Shown: positions 1 through 8,164, numbered from the stretch's first letter. The stretch: 10,957 bases of DNA from CAJBLF01 sp964424505 (GCA_964424505.1 CAYRIQ010000025.1:1-10957), one strand, 5' to 3'. Notes: generated by a model not told the origin, from the sequence alone. Program-made: numbers and translations.

Positions 1-1
1 T

Positions 2-46
2 GGAACATATACAGGTGAACTTCTTTTAAGTCTACCTTGGTTTTAA
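2..46 (+). CDS. C-terminal end of a small secreted WxL-like surface protein (partial)
   Basis: Only the last 14 codons of a gene that enters from the left are present, ending in TAA. They read GTYTGELLLSLPWF. The pattern G-[ST]-Y-[ST]-G followed by alternating hydrophobic residues is the last beta-strand pair typical of WxL domains, and the next gene downstream ends the same way (GSYSGTIVFSFYSY). I infer a tandem paralogue of that gene. The reading is short, so the call rests on this shared ending, the matching strand and the position. No other frame at the left edge gives a comparable motif. The upstream sequence would settle it. Confidence 0.5.
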   Translation, partial: GTYTGELLLSLPWF

Positions 47-63
47 TTCCCTATAACAAAAAT

Positions 64-107
64 TAGTCTAGAACGCAAAACTCCCCGTTTTGTACAGTCC
101 TAGACTA
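64..107 (+). terminator. Two-tier stem-loop after the left-edge gene
   Basis: An outer 8-bp perfect inverted repeat (TAGTCTAG at 64-71, CTAGACTA at 100-107) encloses an inner 6-bp stem (CAAAAC 76-81, GTTTTG 87-92) with a 5-nt TCCCC loop and an asymmetric internal loop. It begins 18 nt after the left-edge stop codon, which fits a 3' end or processing structure. No U-run follows on the plus strand. On the minus strand the stem is followed by ATTTTTG, so an intrinsic terminator is only clear in that direction. A structured RNA or a protein-binding element is also possible. Confidence 0.4.
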
Positions 108-141
108 TATAATATATCAACATATACTGCTATCTTACTTT

Positions 142-172
142 TTGATATTCTGTATATAGTAAATACTATACT
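142..172 (+). promoter_or_regulatory. Candidate promoter overlapping a 16-bp palindrome
   Basis: TTGATA at 142-147 is followed after 16 nt by TACTAT (164-169), or after 19 nt by TATACT (167-172). The -10 region is half of a palindrome, TATAGTA-AA-TACTATA (155-170), which could be an operator. It would drive the secreted-protein gene starting at 248 through a 5' leader of about 70 nt. The match to sigma-70 consensus is moderate, and AT-rich DNA yields such boxes by chance. Confidence 0.35.
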
Positions 173-212
173 AAAATCAACACGAATTGTGGTTGCTTTT
201 TTTTGGTTTTTG

Positions 213-234
213 GATAAAAGACAATGTCTTTATC
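213..234 (+). promoter_or_regulatory. Leader hairpin upstream of the secreted-protein gene
   Basis: GATAAAAGACA and TGTCTTTATC form a stem of about 9 bp with one bulged A and a 3-4 nt loop, followed by TTTT and preceded by T-rich DNA. It lies 14 nt upstream of the chosen start codon at 248. It could be an attenuator-like structure or a chance dyad. Confidence 0.25.
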
Positions 235-247
235 TTTTCGATACTCT

Positions 248-814
248 ATGATTACACATAAGTGACATATGTTTTTTTTCTTGACTAGTATAGTGATATT
301 ATTTTCCTGATGATTTTTTTTTACTGCCCATGCGGTTCAAGGGACATTAAATTTTGAAATTACTGGTATCTGACTTAGGCATGGTACTCCTAGCAATGTA
401 AACTTATGAGTAATCCCTACCTCTACAAGTGATCAAGACTTTAGTGGACAGTTTAGTGATTATTTTTGGATAGAAGATTTACAATGATATATTACTGGTC
501 ATTATACTACTATTCAGTGTGATGGCGTCTATGGCTCCGCTGGCAATACACTTACTTGAGTTTATCTCAAAGCAGGCGACCTTACCCCTACGCTTGTCCA
601 GTGACTTAGTGGTAACGTACATATCGCATCTGGACTTGCTAATTATACGAGTATACTCAATCCTATAACGTATTTTTACAAACCAACTAGTAATATAAAT
701 GCTGGTATAGTAAATACATACTGAGATAAACCATGGTTGAAAATACTCATTCCGTGATCTACTCCTCCATGATCGTATAGTGGGACTATAGTTTTTAGTT
801 TTTATAGTTATTAA
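248..814 (+). CDS. Secreted WxL-like cell-surface protein
   Basis: Read with UGA as Gly this is an intact 188-residue protein containing ten UGA codons. The N-terminus is a signal peptide: basic start MITHKGHM, hydrophobic core to about residue 26, and cleavage motif TAHA before VQG. The mature part is Thr/Ser/Gly-rich and beta-like, with a central V/I-x-D-x-x-G motif (WIEDLQGYITG) and a C-terminal LKILIPG...GSYSGTIVF strand pair. This layout is that of WxL domains, which bind peptidoglycan in Firmicutes. I do not see the two canonical Trp-x-Leu motifs, so the assignment is by architecture only. An alternative ATG at 269 would remove the only basic n-region, so 248 is preferred. The left-edge gene appears to be a paralogue, and the next gene is convergent with a 14-nt gap. 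Confidence 0.6.
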
Positions 815-828
815 AAGTCAATTTCACA

Positions 829-1797
829 TTAATTATCATCTCTACTATATATTTTCTTTTTTATCAAGACATATATAATCATCACCATACTACCTATTAC
901 TAGTAGAGAATACCAGCTCCATATATATTGCAAAGTAACAGAAGTTTTTGTACCTCAAATATATGCCTTATTAGGATTTTTGCTAGCAGTGATATCAAAG
1001 TTGAAATGTGGCTGATATATTATTTTTGTTTTGATCAAAAAAATTCATTTATATATAGGCAATATAAAGCTTGGCGTAGTCAACAATACTCAACTACTTG
1101 CTGGTATTATAATGGTTGTTGTTATTTCTTTTTGATATCAAAATATATTGAAAATCGTGGTAATAATCTGAACTTTTTCGTCAACGTTCCCTTGATTGGA
1201 AATTCAGAATGTTGCTGTATATTCATCTTCTATTTTTTGTAGTTTGGGAGATTTTGTCATATGAAGTGTTTGGACAGGTACTACCTCTCATACATAGATA
1301 TCTGCATATTTTACTGCACGAACCACAATATCAAACATAGTGTCTTTGATTTCTGTACCTATGACATTATACGCGAGGCATCAGTGACTAAATCACTTAA
1401 ATCACACAGGATATTTTATATCATATTGTTTTTGGACAGTATCATTTGGCTTTAGAATAACGGTATGATTGTATGGTAACAAAAAATTTCCAAATTGCAC
1501 TTTTGGCCTATCTGCAGCGTTACATGCTCTATTTTTTACCTTATCTTCTGTAATTAAACTATCTAAAAAGTCTATATTGATAGTGATTGTTGTATGTGTT
1601 TTATTGACAAATTGGACACAAATAGGCAAATTTTTTCATGCTTGTGTCACTACATCAAGTTCCTTTGTGACTATAGTATCATTACAAAATGTCACGTCAA
1701 CCATCGACAAAAATTGTCATTGTGCATAACTTTGTATTCCACAACACAAAGTGCTATAGACAACTAGCATAACAATCAATCATTTTATTTGTTTCAT
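829..1797 (-). CDS. Membrane-anchored surface protein, DUF916/WxL-partner-like
   Basis: This is an intact 322-residue protein with twelve UGA-Gly codons. Residues 1-26 form a signal peptide (MKQIKG, hydrophobic stretch, then QSYA). The body is beta-rich and Ig-like in composition, with phrases such as ISNQGNVDEKVQI and LPICVQFVN typical of repeated beta-sandwich domains. Near residue 294 a single hydrophobic helix (about WYSLLVIGSMVMIIYVLI) is followed by KKKIYSR and an acidic end, giving a C-terminal anchor with a short cytoplasmic tail. This topology (secretion signal, two beta domains, C-terminal membrane helix) is that of DUF916 proteins, which accompany WxL proteins in Firmicutes operons. 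Family membership is inferred from architecture and neighbourhood, not sequence identity. It lies 38 nt downstream of lepA on the same strand with no clear terminator between, so co-transcription is possible. Confidence 0.6.
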
Positions 1798-1835
1798 ACA
1801 CTATCTCTATACAACATAAAAATACTATTTTCTTT

Positions 1836-3815
1836 TTAATTGCCTCTAGCTACCATTTTGATAAAGACATCACTTGGAACATTTACATTTCCTATAGCTT
1901 TCATCTTTTTTTTCCCTTCTTTTTGTTTGGCTAACAATTTTCTTTTTCTACTTACATCTCATCAATAACACTTCGCAAGGACATCTTTTTTCATCGCAGA
2001 AATATTTTCTCTAGCAATCATTTTGTTGCCGATACCAGCCTGCAATGGAATAGCAAACAAATGTTTTGGAATCAGTGTTTTGAGTTTTTCTACCACTTCT
2101 TTTCCTAAATAATATGATTTATCTTTGTGAATTACTCGACTCAAAGCCTCTACTTTTTCATTATTTATATATACATCTAATTTGACAAGTTCTGCTGGAT
2201 GATATTTTTTAAATTCATAATTCATAGTCGCATATCATTTGGTTGCAGATTTTAGTCTATCATAAAAATCAATAATAATCTCTCCCATAGGCAATTCATA
2301 ATGTCGAACTACTCTCGTTTCATCGATATAATCCATATTTAATAGTCTTCATCTATATTCCTGACACAGTGACATAATATTTCCGGCATATTCTTGTGGT
2401 CATACTACTTCTACTGAAGCTATTGGCTCTCGGATTTCGTCTATTAATCACTGATCTATCATATCTGATCAAGACTTTACCACTAACCAATGTTTTAATA
2501 TAGCATGGACACTAGATTCTGAATGTTTGAGCAAAGAACATTCTTCACTTGTGAGGATATATTTATACATTCACGTTTTGATGATATTTTGGATATTATA
2601 TCAGGATTTAATTTGGTCTAATGACAGATTTTTTGATTTAATCAAATAAATGACCGTAGGAATAGTAAAAATCGTCTCCATATTATATTCCCTGGATAAT
2701 CTTTCTTTTACAATATCCATATGCAACATGCCTAAAAAACCACAACGAAATCATAATCATAGTGCTTTTGAATCTTCTAATTCATACTCTATAGCGCTAT
2801 CGTTGATTGATAATTTTTCAAGACTATCTTTGAGCTTGTCATAATCATTGGTGTCGATTGGATAAATTCACGCATATACAAATGGTTTTACTCTTTTAAA
2901 TCATGGTATCACGAGATTTTTCATTAAAGTCTGATTGTGTCCTTTAGCCCTTTCATCTTTAATCATAGTATCACCAATACTTACATCTCTGACGGATTTT
3001 TCTCCTGTAACAATATAGCCAATTTGTCCTTCTTTGAGCAGCTTATCTACTTTACAATCAGGAGTAAAATATCCTACCTCAGTCGGGAATATATCGTTGT
3101 TGGTGTGAATCAGATGTAAATTTTGCCCTGCTTTTATCTCTCAGTCTACTACTTTAACATATGCTAATACTCCTTTGTATGGATCATACACAGAATCAAA
3201 AATCAATGCTCTTGAAATGCCCGTGATTTGAGATTGATCTTGTCCTACTGGCCAAAATTTTTTGGTATGAGATTGTTTAAATGCGAGTGGATCTTGGATT
3301 CTTTCTATAATCGCATCTAAAATTTGATCAACATTTTCTCAAGTTTTTCATGAAACATATATAATTTCTGATTTATCGATACCGATAACATTTTCTATTT
3401 CGTGTGCCACTCTTTCAGGATTTGCTGCTGGAAGATCGATTTTATTTAAAACAGGAATAATCGTTAAATGCTGATCTATTGCTTGATACAATGTAGACAG
3501 TGTCTGTGCTTGGATACCTTGAGATGCATCTACAAGCAAGATAGCTCATTCTACTGCAGCAAGTGAACGAGAAACTTCATATTGAAAATCTACATGACCT
3601 GGAGTATCAATAAGATTAAATTCATATCACTTTCGTTGCATTCTCGCTGGGGTAAGCTTTATCGTTATCCCTCTTTCTTGTTCTATATCCATACGATCAA
3701 GCATCTGAGCATGATCTATTTTTCTGACTGTTCAGGTAATCTCCAACATTCTATCAGCTAGTGTAGATTTTCCATGATCTATATGTGCAATGATACAAAA
3801 ATTTCTAATATGCAT
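1836..3815 (-). CDS. lepA: Elongation factor 4 (LepA), ribosomal back-translocase GTPase
   Basis: LepA is a ribosome-associated GTPase that acts on stalled or mistranslocated ribosomes. The start MHIRNF is the usual LepA start. GTPase motifs are all present: AHIDHGKST (10-18), ERGITIK, DTPGHVDF, NKIDLP and S-G-K-T-G (155-159). LepA-specific sequence follows: GFRCGFLGMLHM, DETRVVRHYELP, and the C-terminal domain with VLAKCYGGDVSRKRK and KQKEGKKKM. Nineteen in-frame UGA codons all fit Gly, including two adjacent ones in CYGGD. The protein is 659 residues against about 600 for the family. The excess lies in two places: about 20 residues after the G domain (around 177-200) and an enlarged loop around 391-461. 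The catalytic core is otherwise complete. It is divergent from the TPR-like gene. Confidence 0.97.
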
Positions 3816-3867
3816 GTATATTACCAAATAACTAAATGATTGTGTGACGCCTTCGCAAATTTATTCT

Positions 3868-3895
3868 ATCTTATAAAATCCTGGTTTGAATTCAA
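3868..3895 (-). promoter_or_regulatory. Candidate lepA promoter
   Basis: On the minus strand TTGAAT (3895-3890) is separated by 16 nt from TAAGAT (3873-3868). Transcription would begin about 46 nt upstream of the lepA start. The match to sigma-70 consensus is partial. The position, in the divergent lepA/TPR spacer just before the opposite promoter, supports it. Confidence 0.35.
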
Positions 3896-3918
3896 GAAAG
3901 AGTTTGTTGTGTTTTGAA

Positions 3919-3947
3919 TTGACAAAATTGGTAATTATGATTATACT
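3919..3947 (+). promoter_or_regulatory. Near-consensus sigma-70 promoter for the TPR-like gene
   Basis: A perfect TTGACA at 3919-3924 is followed, after exactly 17 nt, by TATACT at 3942-3947. Transcription would start near 3954, leaving a leader of about 27 nt before the ATG at 3981. This is the best promoter in the window and shows that this lineage keeps the standard -35/-10 promoter form. Confidence 0.7.
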
Positions 3948-3959
3948 ATAGGTAGTATA
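3942..3959. promoter_or_regulatory. Inverted repeat over -10 and start site (possible operator)
   Basis: TATACTA (3942-3948) and TAGTATA (3953-3959) are perfect 7-bp arms with a 4-nt spacer. They cover the -10 box and the expected transcription start of the TPR-like gene, which is where a repressor would block transcription. A related dyad with the arm order reversed lies at 155-170. Chance is possible in AT-rich DNA. Confidence 0.35.
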
Positions 3960-3980
3960 CTTTATTTACCTTATTTTTTG

Positions 3981-4907
3981 ATGAAGCAAATACATACAGC
4001 ACTCATTGGCCAAATACAAGACGAAAGAGTTCCTACCCCGGATGAGCTAGTATTTATCAATAAAAGTTTATGAAATATCCTTTCAATAGCCACGCTCCCC
4101 TCAAAAAAAATATCATTACAAAAATATATTATACCAATCCCTCAAAATGCTACTCGTGAGTATATTCCTGACCTAGAAAATGCTCGAATGAGTATGAAAA
4201 ACAACTATAAAGATAAGAACATTCCATGACTTATAAAAGATATTGATTATATTATTGATAATTATCACCAATCTTTGTGATATAGTGATATATTTGATAT
4301 ATATCTTTTCCTTATACATACTACACTGCAATCTAATGACAATGAAGCAATGGTACTGTTAAAATATATTCAACGTCACGAATCAAAACTCTCATGAGAA
4401 CAACAAATGTTTTTTTGGATATATTTATGAACTGCATATTTTTGACAAGGAGAAATTACTCAAAACGCTACTTATTATCAACAAGCCAATATGATTTTTG
4501 AAAAAATTTTGAATATACGCGACAATGTATTGGATGATACTATTTATATTCATATTTTACATAAAAACATATTAAGTCTTTATAAACTATTAGACAATGA
4601 CATTATTTTACAAAAAATCAGTGATTTTCTTGAGTTTTGTGGATGGGATCCCATAAAAAAAACATATAAACAAAAATATATAGAATATGTGCGTGAAATG
4701 TTTTTTATGCAATGATCTACTTATGAATTCATTCCGAGCTATGATGAGGCAATCAAAGCTTATGAAAACTATCTTATAGTTGATCCAAATAATTCTTATG
4801 TCCAAACTATTATTGCCTCATTACAATCAAANNNNNNNNNNTTAATATTTCTACAGCGGAACATTTTTAGAGTTGCCTCATTACAATCAAAAAAAACGTC
4901 TCAATAA
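3981..4907 (+). CDS. TPR-like repeat protein, interrupted by an assembly gap
   Basis: I do not recognise a named family. With UGA as Gly the frame is open from ATG 3981 to the gap (283 residues, seven UGA codons). It stays in the same frame after the gap to TAA at 4905-4907, which may be fortuitous. The protein is helical, without a signal peptide or membrane segment, so it is probably cytoplasmic. At residues 254-275 a clear tetratricopeptide unit is seen (YDEAIKAYENYL, then DPNN), and around 145-180 a weaker one (WIYLGTAYFGQGE with following Tyr/Ala/Phe positions). TPRs are protein-interaction scaffolds, but the partner is unknown. If the duplicated flanks of the gap are merged, the protein ends in QSKKTSQ at about 288 residues. 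The near-consensus promoter upstream fixes the start, since this is the first ATG after it. Confidence 0.65.
4766..4780. repeat. 15-bp repeat, copy 1 (with internal palindrome)
   Basis: AAACTATCTTATAGT occurs here inside the TPR-like gene and again at 5004-5018. It contains the small palindrome ACTAT-CTT-ATAGT. Both copies flank the assembly gap within 240 bp, so it could be either a genuine repeat or a trace of the assembly problem. Confidence 0.4.
4813..4891. repeat. 19-bp direct duplication flanking a 10-N gap
   Basis: The same 19 bases (TTGCCTCATTACAATCAAA) lie immediately before the N run (4813-4831) and 31 bases after it (4873-4891). The Ns occupy 4832-4841. Matching contig ends separated by Ns are the usual sign of an unmerged overlap. 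The 31 bases at 4842-4872 may be a contig-end artefact rather than real sequence. Confidence 0.8.
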
Positions 4908-5003
4908 TTTTTTCATTCGCCCTACTTTCTTTTTTTCTACAGTAATTTTATATACATGGAACAATTGTTTTTTCCTTTCTAAAATAGCTGATAAGGTTTC
5001 CAT

Positions 5004-5018
5004 AAACTATCTTATAGT
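5004..5018. repeat. 15-bp repeat, copy 2
   Basis: Second exact copy of AAACTATCTTATAGT, in the short spacer between the convergent TPR-like gene and the small minus-strand gene. The internal palindrome, followed on the minus strand by pairing-poor AT sequence, makes only a weak terminator. Confidence 0.4.
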
Positions 5019-5028
5019 ATATAAAAAA

Positions 5029-5352
5029 TTATAATTTAATTTTAGTAAATTTTTTGAATAATTCTACTCGTTGATTGGCACCAATACAACTGATTGGCAC
5101 TGCCAACAACTCAAATATTCTCAACATTTTTTTCATTACTTTGATCTTGTCGAACATAATGTAATAATAAAGGATATCGTACAATTCCATACAAAACACA
5201 TTTATCATCCTGATATCTTTAATTTCTTTTTTCATTCATTTTATCATATGTAACAAAAATTTTGACATATCTTTTTGCTGTTGTGTATGAAACAATGCCA
5301 AGATTTTCTTTTTTTGAGGGATATTTGTATTTAGTATTTGCAAAATTTCCAT
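5029..5352 (-). CDS. Small uncharacterised helical protein
   Basis: No family is recognised. From ATG 5352 to TAA 5029-5031 the frame gives 107 residues if the single UGA (5236-5238) is read as Gly. Under the standard code it would be two fragments. The protein is rich in Lys, Ile, Met and Phe, looks alpha-helical, and has no signal peptide or confident membrane helix. A longer version beginning at TTG 5418 is rejected because its first residues (MSVFFFF) would simply be the translated terminator stem. It is convergent with the TPR-like gene and separated from the kinase-like gene upstream by a terminator, so it should have its own promoter. Codon content does not strongly prove coding, so this is a tentative gene. 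Confidence 0.45.
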
Positions 5353-5370
5353 GAGATTATTGACAATAAA

Positions 5371-5399
5371 ATTATATAGCCCATTTTTATATATACAAA
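5371..5399 (-). promoter_or_regulatory. Candidate promoter of the small gene
   Basis: On the minus strand TTTGTA (5399-5394) and a perfect TATAAT (5376-5371) are 17 nt apart. They lie directly downstream of the terminator and about 12 nt before the likely transcription start's nearest ATG (5352). The -35 box matches poorly. Confidence 0.35.
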
Positions 5400-5442
5400 A
5401 AAAGAAAAAAACTGACAAAACTAGGAAAAAAAGTTGTCAGTT
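5397..5442 (-). terminator. Rho-independent terminator of the ruvA/kinase-like unit
   Basis: On the minus strand, 41 nt after the stop of the kinase-like gene, AACTGACAA (5442-5434) pairs with TTGTCAGTT (5418-5410) across a 15-nt loop. It is followed at once by a T-rich tract interrupted by a single C. A 9-bp perfect stem plus U-tract is a classic intrinsic terminator. Confidence 0.75.
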
Positions 5443-5483
5443 CTTAACTATATATTTAGTAGCCTTTTTTATCAATCAGCACT

Positions 5484-7283
5484 TTATCTTTGAAACTTAT
5501 CAAGTATTGCTATGTATATATCGGAAGCGTTGAGTTTGAGATAAAAATCATACATACTTCCTTTACAAATAAGCGGTAGTTTTTTGCCTGTTTCTTTTTC
5601 TATCAGTTCTATCAGTGGTAAAACGATTTTGCCTAGCATATCATTTTTATTTTTTGAATAACTAGAAATAGAAAAGTCTTTGTTGATAATGTCTTTCCCA
5701 ATATTTTCTATTAATATTTTTAATATGGCTACTGTTGCAGTTTGAGAATGTAAGTCTTCTGAAGTTAATTTTCTTCCATTGAGATATATCTTATTGTGTA
5801 TCATATCTAGAAGAATACCTGTTTTATAGTTTTTGATCATAGTATCGTATGTACCAATTTGGACTTTTCCATCAGTAGTTTTGAGTATACAACTACTAGA
5901 ATCCAAAAATTCTGAATAAATACCATGGTTTAAATCTTGTTCAAATTTCAATCCTTGATATTCGATGCCATCAACCCAATTCGCATAAATAAGTTTTGAA
6001 CCCACAAATTCCATATTTGTTTTGTCTGTTGCATCCACTACCATTTTTCTAAATCACTCGAGTGGCATAGCAAAAATCAGTGATCATCACATAATAGTAC
6101 TATCATTTGGCGAAAGAGAAATGTACTGTTGTGGACCATGAAAATTTTCTAAAAATGATTTAATAAACTTTAAAAAATTTGTTGAACTATTCCTAGTCAC
6201 ACAATCACCTTGTCTAAATTTTTTGAGTGCATCTAAAAATTGCAACATATGGGTCTCTTCATATGCTTCAGAATAAATTTTTGACATAAAATACAAAATT
6301 TTTAGACTTAAAATGCCCATAAGTTTTCCATATGTTGCATCAAATTCATCAGTTTCCGGAGCAATAAGATATTTATAAAATTTGGGGATTCTATTTGGAT
6401 GAAGATTTCAAAAATAGTCGCCCAAAAGTTTTTTAAAATCAGATTTAATCGTTTTGGTAATGTTTTGATTTGTTTTGTAATTACTTCCAGCTATTTGTTC
6501 AAGTAATACTGGTTTTCCTGAATAAATGACCCCATAGTCTATGGGAAGATATGGGTTGTCTCTCAATCAATGTACAAGGTTATTTAGTCTAAATCCATAA
6601 TATCTACTTACAATATCACTTTCTGCTACTAATGATTTATCAAAATCTTCAGAAAAAGAGACAATTGGATAATGAGAATCAAAAAATGAAGCCATTTTGG
6701 TTCATGATCCTACCATACCATAAATAAATTTATCAAAATGAAATGCATCAAGAAAAATTTTGTATGTAGCTCATTTTGGGTCTGACATCATTTCATTGAT
6801 ATTTTGTGTTTTTATAGTGGCGATAGTAGCATTATCTATATTCCCCTGTATACTATGCATTACTACAGAAAACAGCAATGCTAAAATTGATCAAAATCCT
6901 AATCCAACGCCTCTTGGTAGCTCTGAAAGAATATTAATTTCTATTCCTTCATCTCCTTGCAATATTTTTCCATATTTTTTTTCCAATTCTTCACTTACAT
7001 CAGCGATATATGGAGCATATTCTCGTGCATTAGTTTCTATAAATTGGTATTCATTCATATCAAGGTATCGCACCTTATTTATAGTTATTTTTTTGCTTGT
7101 ATTTTTATTATATCACATATAAACACGAAGAGGAATTTTTTGTTTTATACTTACTCCACTATAATTATTGAGAATATCACCAGACCAATTGAGCACAAAA
7201 GGAGCAGAAATAACTGTTTGATTTTCAATAAAAAAATTTTCGTAAGTTTGAACGTACGTTTTTTTGAGGTTTTTGGAATTCAT
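5484..7283 (-). CDS. Divergent GHMP-kinase-like protein with C-terminal winged-helix-like domain
   Basis: This is an intact 599-residue protein with nine UGA-Gly codons. The N-terminal half follows the GHMP sugar-kinase layout, closest to heptose-7-phosphate kinases. It has an opening strand and glycine turn (SAPFVLNWSGD, 26-36), then SGVSIKQKI. An LPRGVGLGFGS segment (122-132) sits where active kinases carry P-x3-G-L-G-S-S-A, and a Gly-rich IMGGSLIFAMP near 397-407 could be motif 3. The Ser-Ser of the phosphate loop is altered, so activity is doubtful. Residues from about 497 (KIYLNGRKLT, a helical stretch, GKDIINKDF, a second helix, then LICKGSMYDFYLKL) resemble an OmpR-type winged helix. 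Both domain assignments are by eye. It follows ruvA after 92 nt on the same strand and ends before a strong terminator. The start at 7283 is the first ATG in an open frame. Confidence 0.6.
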
Positions 7284-7375
7284 CCAACAAAATAATAAAG
7301 TAAAATATTGATACTTTTCATATCATGAATGATTTGGTTTATAAATTTTTACCACAAGAAGTCAATAGCATACTC

Positions 7376-7927
7376 CTACATTTCTGAAATTATTCGTTTT
7401 ATGACTTCTGAAATAGTATCTTTACTGACTGTACCTTCGTATTTTTGTAATGTACTTTTGATCTGTTCTGCTCCATAACCAAATCACTTGAGTGAAGTGA
7501 CAATATTTTTGTATAATTTTTGATCTATATCCATTTTTTGCATATCTTCTACATCAAATGTTCCTCTCAATTGAAGTAATATTTTTTTTGCTGATTTAGG
7601 TCAAATTCACGGAATTGCTTGAAAAAATTTAACGTCAACGTTTTTGAGCGCTTGTTGAAGATTGTCTTTTGGTAACTGAGAAATTTGAAATGCCGTTTTG
7701 GGTCACACTCAACTAATTTTGAGTAAACGTTCAAACAATATTTTTTGCTCGATAGTATCAAAACAATAATAAAAAATGGTTTTTTTATTATCATCAAGAT
7801 AAGGATACAGAAAAAATTCACCATTATTCTGACTCCCAAGATAATGTACCTGCAATCCAAAGATATCATTGATGATCAATGTTTCTCATCATATATGACG
7901 AACCTTTCAAACAATATAATGCAACAT
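7376..7927 (-). CDS. ruvA: Holliday junction branch-migration protein RuvA
   Basis: RuvA binds four-way DNA junctions as a tetramer and loads the RuvB motor in recombinational repair. The 183-residue product is slightly shorter than the usual 200. Domain I starts MLHYIVGKV. Domain II holds two helix-hairpin-helix motifs, ISGVGPKTAF (71-80) and IPGIGPKSAK (105-114), which bind the junction backbone. A short linker leads to the RuvB-binding three-helix domain III (about 136-183). Eight UGA codons are read as Gly, four of them in the two hairpins, so the gene would be unreadable under the standard code. In-frame TAA lies upstream at 7958-7960, and the ATG at 7927 is the first after it. RuvB and RuvC are not in the window. 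The gene is divergent from rpoD. Confidence 0.95.
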
Positions 7928-7971
7928 TTTGCTAAGGTAATAATGATAAATATCATGTTATGATTATCTAT

Positions 7972-7999
7972 ATTGTAATTATTTCTTTGGTCTTTTCAA
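7972..7999 (-). promoter_or_regulatory. Candidate ruvA promoter
   Basis: On the minus strand TTGAAA (7999-7994) and TACAAT (7977-7972) are 16 nt apart, with a leader of about 38 nt to the ruvA ATG. Each box differs from the sigma-70 consensus at one or two positions. Confidence 0.45.
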
Positions 8000-8052
8000 T
8001 AATTTTTTGTATTGATATTGTATATTAAATTAGTATTCTTTGTCTGTCATTG

Positions 8053-8094
8053 AAACTATCGATGATTGTTTTTTTTGGTTGTATTCGATAGTTT
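8053..8094. promoter_or_regulatory. Stem-loop in the ruvA/rpoD divergent spacer
   Basis: AAACTATCGA (8053-8062) and TCGATAGTTT (8085-8094) are perfect 10-bp arms around a 22-nt T-rich loop. TGTTTTT follows on the plus strand. The 356-base spacer (7928-8283) otherwise contains AT-rich sequence and candidate promoters for the two divergent genes, and I see no coding frame in it. The hairpin could end a short plus-strand transcript or act as a binding site between the promoters. Confidence 0.5.
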
Positions 8095-8164
8095 TGTTTT
8101 TAAAAAAAGATCATATCTTCAAAGAGATATAACCTTCTTTTTGTGCCTTATACAAGCATATGGC

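Noticed and set aside
64..107. Integron attC site
   Set aside because: The outer arms lack the conserved RYYYAAC/GTTRRRY core sites, and no integrase or gene-cassette array is present.
928..1729. Plus-strand frames opposite the anchored surface protein
   Set aside because: They are Cys/Phe/Tyr-rich shadows; the minus strand gives a signal peptide, beta domains and a membrane anchor in one frame.
1959..3350. UGA codons as selenocysteine
   Set aside because: There are far too many per gene, they sit at Gly positions, and no local SECIS-like hairpin pattern is seen.
5353..5418. Longer start (TTG at 5418) for the small gene
   Set aside because: It would translate the right arm and U-tract of the upstream terminator.
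6760..7295. Plus-strand frames of 112-120 codons
   Set aside because: They lie opposite the kinase-like gene, whose frame is intact and carries family-like motifs.
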